Assembly: GCA_944392465.1 (NCBI GenBank)
Contig: CALXWR010000005.1
Location: 1 to 49,951 of the forward strand
Length of the DNA: 49,951 nt
From: an uncultured Clostridia bacterium
GTDB taxonomy: Bacteria > Bacillota > Clostridia > TANB77 > CAG-508
Reading direction: 5' to 3'
Shown: positions 26,042 to 35,212 of the stretch, piece by piece
Numbering within the stretch: position 1 is the stretch's first letter
How the letters are laid out: each line of letters begins with the position of its first letter
Translations under genes and position numbers: made by a program
The notes under the pieces: generated by a model
Told to the model about the DNA's origin: nothing
Seen by the model: the letters and a program-made list of their open reading frames with translations, nothing else
The model's database searches: none

Positions 26042-27252
26042 TAATCTACCTCTTTCAACTGTTTTATCATTAAATCTGCAAATACTCCATAGCCAACTTT
26101 TGCATCATTTACCAACACATGTGTTACAGCTCCTATAAATTTACCATTTTGTATTATAGGTGCTCCACTCATTCCTTGTATTATTCCTCCTGTTTTTTCT
26201 ATAAGCCTTGCATCTGTTATTTTTATTAACATACTTTTATTATCTTGATTATTATCTTTAAATAATTTTTGTATTTCTATTTCGTATTTTTCTGTTTTAC
26301 CATTTTCTAATTCACATAGAATATGTGCTTTTCCTGTATTTATCTCACTTCTATCTGCCACTTCCATTTCTGCTAGGTTTTGTATATTAAGTGCATTTGT
26401 ATTTGTTATAGTTCCATAAACCCCAAAATCCGTATTCTTAGAAATATCACCTATAGTTACACTATTGTCTATACTTCCCTTTATTTCTCCTGGAATACCG
26501 TTCTTTCCTTTCACTATGTCTAGTATTTTTGCTGTTACTAATTCCCCATTTGCTATATTTATTAATTCATAAGTATCTACATCATTAATTCCATGCCCAA
26601 GAGAGGCAAAACTTCCTGTTGAGGGTTCATAAAATGTAATAGTTCCTACTCCGGCAGCTGCATCTCTGACCCAAAGTCCTATTTTATATTCATCATTTGA
26701 TGTTTTAGCAGGTTCTATTTGAGTCAATACTATTTTATCTTCATTATTAACATATTTTATTTCTATGTTTCTTCCATTACAAGCATTAACACATTCTGTA
26801 AGTTCATCTGAGGTTGTTATTTTTTTATTATTTACTTCTATTATTCTATCTCCTGCTTCTATACCTGAGTTTTCGTATGGTCTTTTTCCTTCTATTTCAG
26901 ACATTCCCACCACTAATACACCTTCGGTGTATAATTTCATCCCTATTGTTTTTCCGAGTGGAATTACTGTTGTTTTAGGTATAACATTAACTGTTACATC
27001 TTTTACAGGAATAATGTTAAATAAATTTAACTCTAAATCTTTTTTACCTACTTGTTCTGTTAATTTCTCATTTAAACTACTTGATGCTTGCATGGTTTGT
27101 TTATTTTTAATGCTTATTCCTAAAACTGTATCTATTTTTAAATTTTCCCCTTGCATTAAAATAATACTATTGGGAAACATTGTTATATTGCAAATATATG
27201 CGTAAATAGTTATTAATATTAGAACTGTTAATATTTTTTTATATAATTTCAT
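26041..27252 (-). CDS. spoIVB: SpoIVB-family S55 serine protease
   Basis: A 403-aa secreted signalling protease that in Bacillus activates pro-sigma-K processing from the forespore. An N-terminal TM signal (about 5-25) is followed by a PDZ domain (VLVVGMSEIEGKRPYENSGIEAGDRIIEVNNKKI) and the S55 catalytic domain with GHGIND (His) and GMSGAPIIQNGKFIGAVTHVLVND (Ser). Start ATG 27252 (MKLYKKIL) has AAGGA upstream. An in-frame ATG at 27285 lies 11 codons earlier. A 12-bp inverted repeat covers both ATGs and the ribosome binding site. Its linkage to a Tad-like locus is unusual. Confidence 0.9.
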   Translation of the reverse strand: MKLYKKILTVLILITIYAYICNITMFPNSIILMQGENLKIDTVLGISIKNKQTMQASSSLNEKLTEQVGKKDLELNLFNIIPVKDVTVNVIPKTTVIPLGKTIGMKLYTEGVLVVGMSEIEGKRPYENSGIEAGDRIIEVNNKKITTSDELTECVNACNGRNIEIKYVNNEDKIVLTQIEPAKTSNDEYKIGLWVRDAAAGVGTITFYEPSTGSFASLGHGINDVDTYELINIANGELVTAKILDIVKGKNGIPGEIKGSIDNSVTIGDISKNTDFGVYGTITNTNALNIQNLAEMEVADRSEINTGKAHILCELENGKTEKYEIEIQKLFKDNNQDNKSMLIKITDARLIEKTGGIIQGMSGAPIIQNGKFIGAVTHVLVNDAKVGYGVFADLMIKQLKEVD

Positions 27253-27287
27253 GGTTATCCTTCTTTCTACTAATAGGATAACCATGA
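27249..27287 (-). promoter_or_regulatory. 12-bp inverted repeat sequestering the spoIVB start
   Basis: TCATGGTTATCC (27249-27260) and GGATAACCATGA (27276-27287) are perfect complements with a 15-nt loop. On the mRNA the 3' arm contains GGA of the ribosome binding site and the ATG at 27252. Each arm also contains an in-frame ATG. It may block translation or be an operator. Confidence 0.6.
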
Positions 27288-27316
27288 TGAATTTTTTTAA
27301 ACCTTTTTTCTAACTT

Positions 27317-29134
27317 TTACTCATTTGTTTGTAAATTTATATTAGATTTATATATATCTTGCCTTTCTCTTGCTAAAGCTGTCATATATGCTTGTCTAAT
27401 TTTTTCATATTCTGCGGTTGAAAAACTTGCTGTTCCACTTCCCCCATTTTCGGTTTTATCATAATATTTAATTAAGTCCACACCTGCAATTATGTCTTGG
27501 AGGTCATATTCTGCAGTAGCATTTACAATACAGTTATAACATCCTGTTATATATTGCGTTGAAACATTTTGCGGATAATAATATACTGAATTATTTTCAT
27601 TAATGTCTACAGTTTGTCTTTGGAAGCCGTATGTAGGATATGCTCCTACTATTGATAAAGTATTATCTTCTACTCCTTGTAATAGTTTTTCACATCCTGG
27701 TTGATGATACTCTCTACTTCCGTTGCTTTGTGCTACAATATATATATTCTCTGGTTTTATAACTTCTTTATTTATATTGTTTGTAACTATCGCATAATTA
27801 CTATAAAATCTAAAACCAATTGACATACCCTGTAAAAATGTTGTTAATGATACATTATTTAAAATTTTGTACCAATCTGCATCAGATAATACTGGCATTG
27901 CAAAATCATATAAATTATTTCTTGCCTCATAGTTGTCTATTACAACTGATAAAGTAGTTTCAATTGATTTTCTTATTACTGATAGTCTATGGTTATTAAA
28001 TGCAGATTCTGAAAGTAGTGGATTGTTATTTTCTCCCGGAACAAGCATTGTACCAGCTACACTATCTGATAAGTATGTGTTTCTTTCGTCTCCTGTTAAA
28101 TCTCCTAATTTTCTTGTAGAATCTTCAAATAATAATAAATCATTTTCATCTATTTCTGATAATTTTGATTCTTCCACTACCCATTTACTAAATTTATAAG
28201 CTTCGTTATAATAATCAAATGCACTTGTGCTACAAATATGGTCTCCTCCTCCATATTTTTGTCTGTTCTCATTTAGATATGCAACTATTTCTGGTGCATT
28301 TACATATGATTTTTTTGATTCATTTGTATAATAAAAATACTGTGCACCACTTCCATGTCCATCTTGATAGATTTTATTATTTTGATAAACTATGTAATAA
28401 TAATCTCCTTCCTCAATTGATGAATCATCATTTACTGTAATTAAGTGCTCTACTAATGATTCTGGTTTTATATTTACATTACCATCATATGTTAATGTTT
28501 TACTGTTTTCATTTATATTTGTTACTTTAGATGGATCTATTAAATATCCTGATCTTGCCACATAACTTCCGTCTGCCTGTGCATTTCCATAAACAGTTAT
28601 ATAATTGTCTAATGTATAATTTATTATTACAATATCTCCATTATTTAATGCATATTTTGCTGAATAATACACATATGGTTTTAAGCCATTATCATATTCA
28701 TTTGCATCTGTATTTATTTGTACTCTATCTTCTTCTCCTCCACTAACTGGTATTTGTGTTGTGGAGTATACATTATCATATGAGGTATATATATAATATC
28801 CATCATATAATGTATATAAAAGTGCTGGAGTATAATCACGCAAATCTTGTGCAGATTGAACATATCCTCCCATTGATGTGACCAGAGAATTATAAAAAGT
28901 ATTAACAGCTGCTTCTATATCCCTTATCTTTGAATTACTTATTCCTGAATATTTGTTATTTACAGTATTTAATTGAAATGCCTTAACAGAATCATATGTT
29001 GCATTTATTAAGTTTGAATCATATTTGGCTTGTAATAATATCGCATCAATTTGATTTTGTATATATACAGACATAACCATTGATATTGGCACTATTATTA
29101 ATACACAAATTATCGCTAAATATTGTAATTTCAT
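27317..29134 (-). CDS. Large single-TM Tad-locus protein (605 aa), TadG/adhesin-like
   Basis: The N-terminus MKLQYLAIICVLIIVPISMVM is a prepilin/TadE-F-like helix running into an amphipathic stretch (IQNQIDAILLQAKYDSNLINATYDSVKAF). A long, Tyr/Asn-rich extracellular region follows, with two Cys pairs late (QPGCEKLL, TGCYNCIV). A C-terminal helix is YEKIRQAYMTALARERQDIY. It matches the pattern of a large minor pilin or surface adhesin; no domain is recognised. It is last in the pseudopilin run and sits 116 nt after the 178-aa gene, with hairpins in between. Confidence 0.6.
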   Translation of the reverse strand: MKLQYLAIICVLIIVPISMVMSVYIQNQIDAILLQAKYDSNLINATYDSVKAFQLNTVNNKYSGISNSKIRDIEAAVNTFYNSLVTSMGGYVQSAQDLRDYTPALLYTLYDGYYIYTSYDNVYSTTQIPVSGGEEDRVQINTDANEYDNGLKPYVYYSAKYALNNGDIVIINYTLDNYITVYGNAQADGSYVARSGYLIDPSKVTNINENSKTLTYDGNVNIKPESLVEHLITVNDDSSIEEGDYYYIVYQNNKIYQDGHGSGAQYFYYTNESKKSYVNAPEIVAYLNENRQKYGGGDHICSTSAFDYYNEAYKFSKWVVEESKLSEIDENDLLLFEDSTRKLGDLTGDERNTYLSDSVAGTMLVPGENNNPLLSESAFNNHRLSVIRKSIETTLSVVIDNYEARNNLYDFAMPVLSDADWYKILNNVSLTTFLQGMSIGFRFYSNYAIVTNNINKEVIKPENIYIVAQSNGSREYHQPGCEKLLQGVEDNTLSIVGAYPTYGFQRQTVDINENNSVYYYPQNVSTQYITGCYNCIVNATAEYDLQDIIAGVDLIKYYDKTENGGSGTASFSTAEYEKIRQAYMTALARERQDIYKSNINLQTNE

Positions 29135-29159
29135 ATGTAATTTACCTTTCTTCCTTTAG

Positions 29160-29235
29160 TAAAAAATAGAGATAGAATAAAAACTCTACCCCTACATATG
29201 TATCATTGTAGAGACAGATGCATTATCTGCCCAAC
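29160..29235. repeat. Palindromic intergenic element
   Basis: Two small hairpins lie in the gap 29135-29249: CTACATATGTATCATTGTAG and CAGATGCATTATCTG, flanked by ACTCTACCCC and CAACAA. The arrangement resembles dispersed GGGG...CCCC palindromic repeats of gut Firmicutes, but only one copy is seen here. Confidence 0.4.
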
Positions 29236-29249
29236 AATATATTTTTATT

Positions 29250-29786
29250 TTAATCTTCTCCACTTGTACTACCATTTACTGCTACTACACCTGTACTTTG
29301 TCCAGCTATCTGATAAGAATCATTTCCTGAAATTGCATAGAAAAAGTTTCTTAAAAGTTGAGATATAGTTTTATTTGTATTTTTTGCCGTTACAGTTATA
29401 ATATCCCCTTCTTTTAATCTAATTCTACCTGTATCATCTAATAATTGTTCCACTTGTGTAGTATAAATATTGTAATATAAATTTTCACCTATTTTTGTTA
29501 CTTCTGCTTGAGTTGTTTTTACTCCAGGATTTTCATCAAGTTGTTGAATTAAAACTTCAACATCAAAAGAGTTTCCTGTTGCAGAAATTTCTGATAAATA
29601 TGCATCATAATCTTCTAATGTCATTTTTCCAGTAGTTCTTACATTTTCTACAAATTCACTAGTAGCAGTTTGTACAGCAAGTTGAGATATATCGTCATTT
29701 CTTTCGGCAAGTGACATTAGAGGAAATATAAACATTAATATTGCAGCTAAAAATATTGCGACTACGGTAATTAAACTATCTCCCAT
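29250..29786 (-). CDS. Tad-like minor pilin / TadE-like protein (178 aa)
   Basis: The N-terminus MGDSLITVVAIFLAAILMFIFPLMSLAERNDDISQ is a hydrophobic helix followed by an acidic patch, as in TadE-type proteins. The extracellular domain (about 40-160) includes ATSEFVENVRTTGKMTLEDYDAYLSEISATGN, a pattern of TadE-like secreted domains, and GDIITVTAKNTNKTISQLLRNFFY. The low-complexity tail is Gly/Ser/Asp. It has its own promoter at 29880-29908. Confidence 0.65.
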   Translation of the reverse strand: MGDSLITVVAIFLAAILMFIFPLMSLAERNDDISQLAVQTATSEFVENVRTTGKMTLEDYDAYLSEISATGNSFDVEVLIQQLDENPGVKTTQAEVTKIGENLYYNIYTTQVEQLLDDTGRIRLKEGDIITVTAKNTNKTISQLLRNFFYAISGNDSYQIAGQSTGVVAVNGSTSGED

Positions 29787-29879
29787 ATTATTTCCTCCTA
29801 TTTATAGATTTAGTTTTATTTTTTATTTAATAAGAAATTTATATCAAATAAAAAACGAATAAATAAACTATATATCTAT

Positions 29880-29908
29880 ATTATACATTATTTTTATTTG
29901 TAAATCAA
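29880..29908 (-). promoter_or_regulatory. Sigma-A promoter inside the Tad-like locus
   Basis: Minus strand TTGATT (29903-29908), 17-nt spacer, TATAAT (29880-29885). It would transcribe the 178-aa and 605-aa genes separately from the upstream pseudopilins. The gap 29787-29980 otherwise holds only A+T-rich sequence. Confidence 0.7.
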
Positions 29909-29980
29909 CAAATCGGTTTTAAAGAAATGTAATCATATTTACAAACAAAAATTAGAAATTACATAAAATTAAAAAATATT

Positions 29981-30715
29981 TTATCTTTCTCTATAAATTA
30001 TTACTCTTTTGGTTTGTGGTTTTACTTCTGTTGTAGATGCATTATCTGTAACATATTCTCCAGAACCAGAACCAGTATCATCATCAGATACATCATTATA
30101 CACATACCATCCAAGAAATTCATCAAACTGAGTATCTTTAAATCTTTCTACAAAGCTTGACGTTCCAGACCATCCATGTACACTACTACTTGAATAATTA
30201 TAATCTACTCCATTTCCACTTGGTGACAAAAATGTTGTACCAGATAAAAATGCGTCCATATTTTGTGTCATGTAGTAGTCTTGTGTATTTCCACCTGTTC
30301 CAGATGTTGTCCATGGTTCACGACGTCTTTGCTCTTCATTAGCATCAAAAGAACAAACTCTTTCGTCTTTTCCACCAAAATACCTATTATGATAGCCTAC
30401 GCTCCAAAGATTTGGGTCTGTCTGTGTTTTGTATATTGGCATAAAATTATTAGTACTATCTAAAAAAATTACAGTATAATTTTCTCTATAATAATTATAG
30501 AGAGTAGGTATAATTGTTTCAAGTCCTACAACTCTACTTGTTCCCATATCTACTGTATTTTCTATATACTCAATATACTCAGAAACATCAGACGTTCTTA
30601 ATACAATGTCTGATGTTTCTTTTGCTTGTGAAAACATAACCATTGCTAAAGACAAAGCCATAGTAAATACCATTACCGCGAATGCTATTTTTAATGCGTC
30701 TACAGCATTTTCCAT
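29981..30715 (-). CDS. MENA-type pseudopilin-like protein (244 aa)
   Basis: It starts MENAVDALKIAFAVMVFTMALSLAMVMFSQAKE, a charged five-residue head, then a ~24-residue hydrophobic helix. This is shared in form with the three MENASKAL proteins upstream. The C-terminal region is an extracellular, Gly/Ser/Tyr-rich domain with conserved-looking VGLETIIPTLYNYYRENYTVIFLD. No catalytic motif is visible. A pilin-like, N-terminally anchored structural protein is inferred from the N-terminus and locus. Confidence 0.62.
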   Translation of the reverse strand: MENAVDALKIAFAVMVFTMALSLAMVMFSQAKETSDIVLRTSDVSEYIEYIENTVDMGTSRVVGLETIIPTLYNYYRENYTVIFLDSTNNFMPIYKTQTDPNLWSVGYHNRYFGGKDERVCSFDANEEQRRREPWTTSGTGGNTQDYYMTQNMDAFLSGTTFLSPSGNGVDYNYSSSSVHGWSGTSSFVERFKDTQFDEFLGWYVYNDVSDDDTGSGSGEYVTDNASTTEVKPQTKRVIIYRER

Positions 30716-30761
30716 ATAACTCTTCCTTTACATTTAATTAGCTTTTATTTTTAATTAATCA

Positions 30762-31211
30762 CTAAGCTCCTTGTTGAACAACATAAATTGTTGTGATTTT
30801 ACCTGAACTTGGATCATATCCAAAAGAAACTTGATATGTTCTTCCAGATTGTATAGCATTTGATGTCTCTTGTAAACCTGTTGTTGAAGCTGCTCCCTCA
30901 ACATCAACTTCATCTACAGAAACTTCTGTCTCACCTGCTGCTGTTAAAACTTGTACTTTTTCTGAATCGTCTGTTGCTGTTAAATTGTGTTGTTTTACTG
31001 TATTTATTAATGTTTTTACTCTTGATCCTCTTACTGCATTTCCTTCGTATGAATCAAATTCTGAATTATATGCTGTAACCTCCTCTGATGACATATCTGT
31101 TCCTGAAACTGAGTCTGATGCATTGTTAAATACTGCCATACCAACTCCAATGATAGCTATTGCTAATAATATTGCACCTGCTATAATTAGTGCTTTAGAT
31201 GCGTTCTCCAT
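30762..31211 (-). CDS. MENASKAL pseudopilin-like protein (149 aa)
   Basis: The N-terminus is MENASKALIIAGAILLAIAIIGVGMAVFNNASD, then a short extracellular domain (YNSEFDSYEGNAVRGSRVKTLINTVKQHNL; ending TTIYVVQQGA). At 149 aa it is the smallest of the family and the best candidate for the major subunit. It has a strong AAGGAGG site. The motif YNSEFDSYEG has counterparts in the paralogs (FNEQFLQYTG, IEQFNRTLYG), supporting common descent. Confidence 0.65.
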   Translation of the reverse strand: MENASKALIIAGAILLAIAIIGVGMAVFNNASDSVSGTDMSSEEVTAYNSEFDSYEGNAVRGSRVKTLINTVKQHNLTATDDSEKVQVLTAAGETEVSVDEVDVEGAASTTGLQETSNAIQSGRTYQVSFGYDPSSGKITTIYVVQQGA

Positions 31212-31270
31212 AAATATTTCCTCCTTAATTTCTTAATTAAATTCATTTATATGTTATTTAATATTAATAT

Positions 31271-31723
31271 CTAATTTTTTATTTCTGTAAAAGTTAAACT
31301 TTTTACATTATTTGTTTTTTCATGGTATGTTATTTTTGTACATTTAAAACTAGCTGTACTATATACATTTATAAATTGATCAATACCATTATTTTCTATT
31401 TTCTCCATTTCAATAGTTCTTATTTCATCTTCATCATATAAAAATTCAATATATATTTTTATAGAATTTTTATCATTTTCTATATACAAACCATCTTGAT
31501 TTTTTTCTATTCCTTCTTTTTCGTTAAAATCTATAGTTTTATTTATTATGCTAATAAGTTCCGAACCAAGTATTTGTATATTTTCATAGGTTTTATATGT
31601 GTTATTTATTTTTTGTGCTTCTGCATATTGTTTTCTATAATTATAAATACCATAAGTAACAATAGCAATTATAATCATAAAAACAGCAAGTAATATTAAT
31701 ATTTTATTTTTCATATTCATCAC
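31271..31723 (-). CDS. Hypothetical membrane protein of the Tad-like locus (150 aa)
   Basis: The N-terminus MMNMKNKILILLAVFMIIIAIVTYGIYNYRKQ is a signal-anchor. The remainder is a small Ile/Asn/Lys-rich extracellular domain with ELISIINKTIDFNEKEGI, recalling SLINFVEDYNSREAG in the 242-aa paralog, so it may be a divergent pseudopilin lacking the MENA head. No family assignment is possible. The exact start among clustered Met codons is uncertain. Confidence 0.55.
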   Translation of the reverse strand: MMNMKNKILILLAVFMIIIAIVTYGIYNYRKQYAEAQKINNTYKTYENIQILGSELISIINKTIDFNEKEGIEKNQDGLYIENDKNSIKIYIEFLYDEDEIRTIEMEKIENNGIDQFINVYSTASFKCTKITYHEKTNNVKSLTFTEIKN

Positions 31724-31786
31724 TCATTATATTATTAAAATCCTTTATATGCAAGTAATTTTTTTAAAATTTACATTTTTTTTACT

Positions 31787-32335
31787 TTACATATCAGTAA
31801 AAGACATATAATTTACTGTTTTAGCATTTTGTGCTATATGGTAATCATCACATTGAAAATATCTAATATCAGCTGTTCCAGCTGTAATTAGTGTATCATT
31901 TGCTTTAATTAAGTCAATTAACTCATCTTCTGTTAAAGTTTCTAAATGTTCTTCTTTTCCTGTTACACTTGATTTTAATGTTATTTGTATATATGCATTA
32001 TTATCTGAAGTAGAAGTTTCTGGCGGATCTTCAAGGTCAACAAATCCATTATCTATATTAGTTTGTTTTGCTAAATTTGCTAACCCTACTATATCATGTA
32101 TTGTACATGGTACTGGTCCTTGATATGGCATTCCTGCATCATCATATAATGTTGTCATTCCTGTATACTGAAGAAATTGCTCATTAAATTGTGCTATTTG
32201 TGTATCTTCAATTTGTTTTGTTGTATTTGCACTGTATTTTCCCATTTCGCTAAACAAATATACTCCAATGGAAACTATCATAATGCCAACTAATACTTCT
32301 GCAATCATTATTAGTGCTTTTGATGCATTCTCCAT
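31787..32335 (-). CDS. MENASKAL pseudopilin-like protein (182 aa)
   Basis: The N-terminus MENASKALIMIAEVLVGIMIVSIGVYLFSEMGKYS is followed by QIAQFNEQFLQYTG and HDIVGLANLAKQTNIDNG, which align in position with the paralogs at 30762 and 32354. The extracellular C-terminal domain has acidic loops. No prepilin peptidase site of classical GFxxxE type is evident. It lies 19 nt after the 242-aa paralog, so it is coupled. Confidence 0.63.
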   Translation of the reverse strand: MENASKALIMIAEVLVGIMIVSIGVYLFSEMGKYSANTTKQIEDTQIAQFNEQFLQYTGMTTLYDDAGMPYQGPVPCTIHDIVGLANLAKQTNIDNGFVDLEDPPETSTSDNNAYIQITLKSSVTGKEEHLETLTEDELIDLIKANDTLITAGTADIRYFQCDDYHIAQNAKTVNYMSFTDM

Positions 32336-32353
32336 TCCTTTCCTCCTAAATTA

Positions 32354-33082
32354 TTATATCTCTACAAAATTAATTTCTGTAACTCTACCATTCTGATTAT
32401 CATATACAAATCCATCATCATCTGCAGGCTTAAACCTTTTTCCTTCTCTAAATTGAGTAAATATAGAATTTAATAAATCATATTTTTTTATATCTTCTAA
32501 AAGGTCTTGAATAGTTGATAATTCACCATTTTCACTAGCTGATTCTAATAGTTTCGCTTCTAAGTCATAGCTTGGTGTGTTTGATGGAATGTTTAAATCA
32601 AATTCACTAGCTATTTCTCTATATGTTTTTTTCCAATAGTATTTTACACTTTTATTATTATACTTTTTTTCTGGTTGTTCAAGTTCTTCTATTTGACTTT
32701 GTATACCACTTGGTCCTTTCACAAGATTATATAAAGCGTCTAGTTTATAATCTCCTGCTTCAAAAAAATTATATTCTGAGCCACCATCTATACTACGAGT
32801 AATCTTTACGTTTAGTTCTATTGGTGCATATCCATCTCCTGCTTCTCGTGAATTATAGTCTTCTACAAAATTTATTAGAGATAATAATTCACTTCCATAT
32901 AAAGTTCTATTAAATTGTTCTATTTGATGCATAAATTCAGTATCTGTTGTTACTTGCTGTGTATCATCTAGTTGTTGTTGATAATCCGATAATTGAGTAT
33001 ATCCAACAACTATTAGAGATATAACAAGTAAGGAAATTAGTATAGACCCTGCCATGATTAATGCTTTTGATGCATTTTCCAT
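32354..33082 (-). CDS. MENASKAL pseudopilin-like protein (242 aa)
   Basis: The N-terminus MENASKALIMAGSILISLLVISLIVVGYTQLSDYQ is followed by FMHQIEQFNRTLYGSELLSLINFVEDYNSREAGDGY, the shared family core. A longer C-terminal part is charged and helical (SENGELSTIQDLLEDIKKYDLLNSIFTQFREG). It is first of the pseudopilin run, 20 nt after the TadB-TadC fusion. As in the other copies, Asn/Ser before Lys6-Ala-Leu could be the cleavage region of a very short leader, which is an inference. Confidence 0.63.
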   Translation of the reverse strand: MENASKALIMAGSILISLLVISLIVVGYTQLSDYQQQLDDTQQVTTDTEFMHQIEQFNRTLYGSELLSLINFVEDYNSREAGDGYAPIELNVKITRSIDGGSEYNFFEAGDYKLDALYNLVKGPSGIQSQIEELEQPEKKYNNKSVKYYWKKTYREIASEFDLNIPSNTPSYDLEAKLLESASENGELSTIQDLLEDIKKYDLLNSIFTQFREGKRFKPADDDGFVYDNQNGRVTEINFVEI

Positions 33083-33102
33083 ATGTTAATCCTTTCTATT
33101 TA

Positions 33103-35190
33103 TTAATAATTACTTTGCATACCAGCCATTGATGTAGACATACTTGTTAATCCTATAAATACTAGAGGTATAATTAAGTAACCTACGAAAATTACAATCA
33201 TTGGTGCAAAACCAATAGCTCTACCTATCATTCCTTTTCTTGAAATTAATCTTTCATTTGATTCTTTTCTCTTTGCTTGATAGTAATCTCTTTCAGTATC
33301 TAATTCATCAAACGCATCTGCAATTGGTATTTTTTCAACTGCCGCTTGTAAACTTTCAACTATTCTTATAAATTGTTGGAATGATACATCTTCTTTTAAT
33401 TGTTCTAGTGCTTCCCAAGGTCCACTCTCATAGTTGTTAACACATTTGCTAATTGGTTCTTTAAAGATATTCGCATATCTCTCTAACCATTCTAGTATAA
33501 TTTCAACATTTACTCTTTCGATTTTCATAAGCATTAATATGATTGTTTGGAATTGCATTACTTCATCTTCCATTTCAAGTTGTCTCATCTTAGCTTGGAA
33601 TTTTAACATCCAAATTGGCATATTATACGCTACTACTGCTAATACCATTGCAATAATTAATTCAAACCATTGCATATTTTCACTATTTACAAGTTTAATT
33701 TTATCTAATACTCTTTCAGCAGCTACTTGAATCTCGTCATCATCTGCATTCTCATAAAAATCATCTATTCTACCTTTTTCCATTTCTGCTGCTATATCAT
33801 CTGTTGTAACCTCTGGGTCTGCTTTAAAGTGTTCTATATATTTGTTATCTGAATTTGTTATTTCCATAGCACTGGCAACATCTTTTTCTGACATTTGACC
33901 AATTATATCAAAATTTGCAGTTGGATCAGTATATACATTTCTTATCACCAGAGCATGTAATTGCATTACTATGATAATAGTTGCTATAAAAGTAACAATA
34001 CCCAGTAATAATCTGTTTATATATATCCATTCCATTTTATCTTTGGATGCTGCATCTTTCATGTCTTTTTGTAGATTTCTGTACTCTTTTGTTCCTGGTT
34101 TTGGAATGAATAAATCTACAAATTTTTTAATAATTGGGTTTCTGTATAATTTAGCTTGCCAAGGATTTTCTGTGTCTTTTGCACTTAAATTAACTGAACC
34201 ATTATCTTTTAATTTTCTTGTCAAAAAATAACATATGATTGTTAAAACAAGTATTAATATTTGAACAATCATTCCGCCTTTTCCTTCATAGAAAGATGCT
34301 GTAAAACTAAATTGCGATACTGCCCAATTTTTTAATGGTTCCATGAATAAAATTGGAACTATTGAGATAAGTGATAAACTTTGAAATACATAATCAAGTT
34401 TATCTCTTTTTAATATTTCTAGTTGCATCTCTTGAGTAATATTGTTTAAGTTTTTTAAGTATAAAGATGCTCCATTTACTTTTCTATCACCAAATTCTTT
34501 TGTTAAATAAGATATACCAGCAAATTCTTTTAAGTATGGATTTGGTGCTATATCGTAGTATTTTTCAAGTTCTCCTTCAGGATCATCTGAAATTAATACA
34601 TCATATATTTTTTCTGCCTGTCTTGACATTTCGATATTTTCATCATCTTGTGCAACTTGATAAATTGCTTCTTCAACCATGTTGTATTCATGATAAGCAT
34701 GTCTTATTTCTGAAAAGAAATTTATTTGCTCTTTTAGTAATTTATTATCTATTTTATCAACCATACCATTTATTAATGTATCAGCCATAAATATTTCAAA
34801 AATTAATAGGAATGACATTAATAAATAGTTTTCATGTGTTAACCAAATAATTACTATTGTTAGCGGTATTATTATTGCTATTGCTCTTGTTAAAATTTCT
34901 GCTGCTTGTCTTCTAGTTAAGTATTCGTCATCAATGTTTATAATTTCAAGTCTTCTTCTTATTTTTAAAATATATCTTTTTACAAATGGAAGCTTTGTAT
35001 ATCTTACATATAATTTTTGATATAACACTTCCATTGAAAAGTTTTTCTCTCTTGTTCCTTCTCTTAATTGTTGTATTTCTCTATAACCTGATGACTGCAT
35101 TTTCTTTCTTATAACTAAATATGTAATTAATACTATAACAAAAAGTGCTACTACACCAATTAATAAATACATTATTTGATCATTTGTCAT
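33103..35190 (-). CDS. TadB-TadC-like fused inner-membrane platform protein
   Basis: A 695-aa polytopic protein. The N-terminal half (about 1-330) has TM segments and a T2SSF/TadB-like cytoplasmic region (KLLKEQINFFSEIRHAYHEYNMVEEAIYQVA). The C-terminal half (about 350-695) repeats the pattern, with MEDEVMQFQTIILMLMKIERVNVEIILEWLERYA, ESLQAAVEKIPIADAFDELDTERDYYQAKRKESNERLISRKGMIGRAIGFAPM and terminal TM helices, typical of TadC. Canonical Tad systems encode TadB and TadC separately, so this looks like a fusion. It follows cpaF by 22 nt. Confidence 0.78.
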   Translation of the reverse strand: MTNDQIMYLLIGVVALFVIVLITYLVIRKKMQSSGYREIQQLREGTREKNFSMEVLYQKLYVRYTKLPFVKRYILKIRRRLEIINIDDEYLTRRQAAEILTRAIAIIIPLTIVIIWLTHENYLLMSFLLIFEIFMADTLINGMVDKIDNKLLKEQINFFSEIRHAYHEYNMVEEAIYQVAQDDENIEMSRQAEKIYDVLISDDPEGELEKYYDIAPNPYLKEFAGISYLTKEFGDRKVNGASLYLKNLNNITQEMQLEILKRDKLDYVFQSLSLISIVPILFMEPLKNWAVSQFSFTASFYEGKGGMIVQILILVLTIICYFLTRKLKDNGSVNLSAKDTENPWQAKLYRNPIIKKFVDLFIPKPGTKEYRNLQKDMKDAASKDKMEWIYINRLLLGIVTFIATIIIVMQLHALVIRNVYTDPTANFDIIGQMSEKDVASAMEITNSDNKYIEHFKADPEVTTDDIAAEMEKGRIDDFYENADDDEIQVAAERVLDKIKLVNSENMQWFELIIAMVLAVVAYNMPIWMLKFQAKMRQLEMEDEVMQFQTIILMLMKIERVNVEIILEWLERYANIFKEPISKCVNNYESGPWEALEQLKEDVSFQQFIRIVESLQAAVEKIPIADAFDELDTERDYYQAKRKESNERLISRKGMIGRAIGFAPMIVIFVGYLIIPLVFIGLTSMSTSMAGMQSNY

Positions 35191-35212
35191 TGATTAAAGC
35201 TGCACCTCCTTG

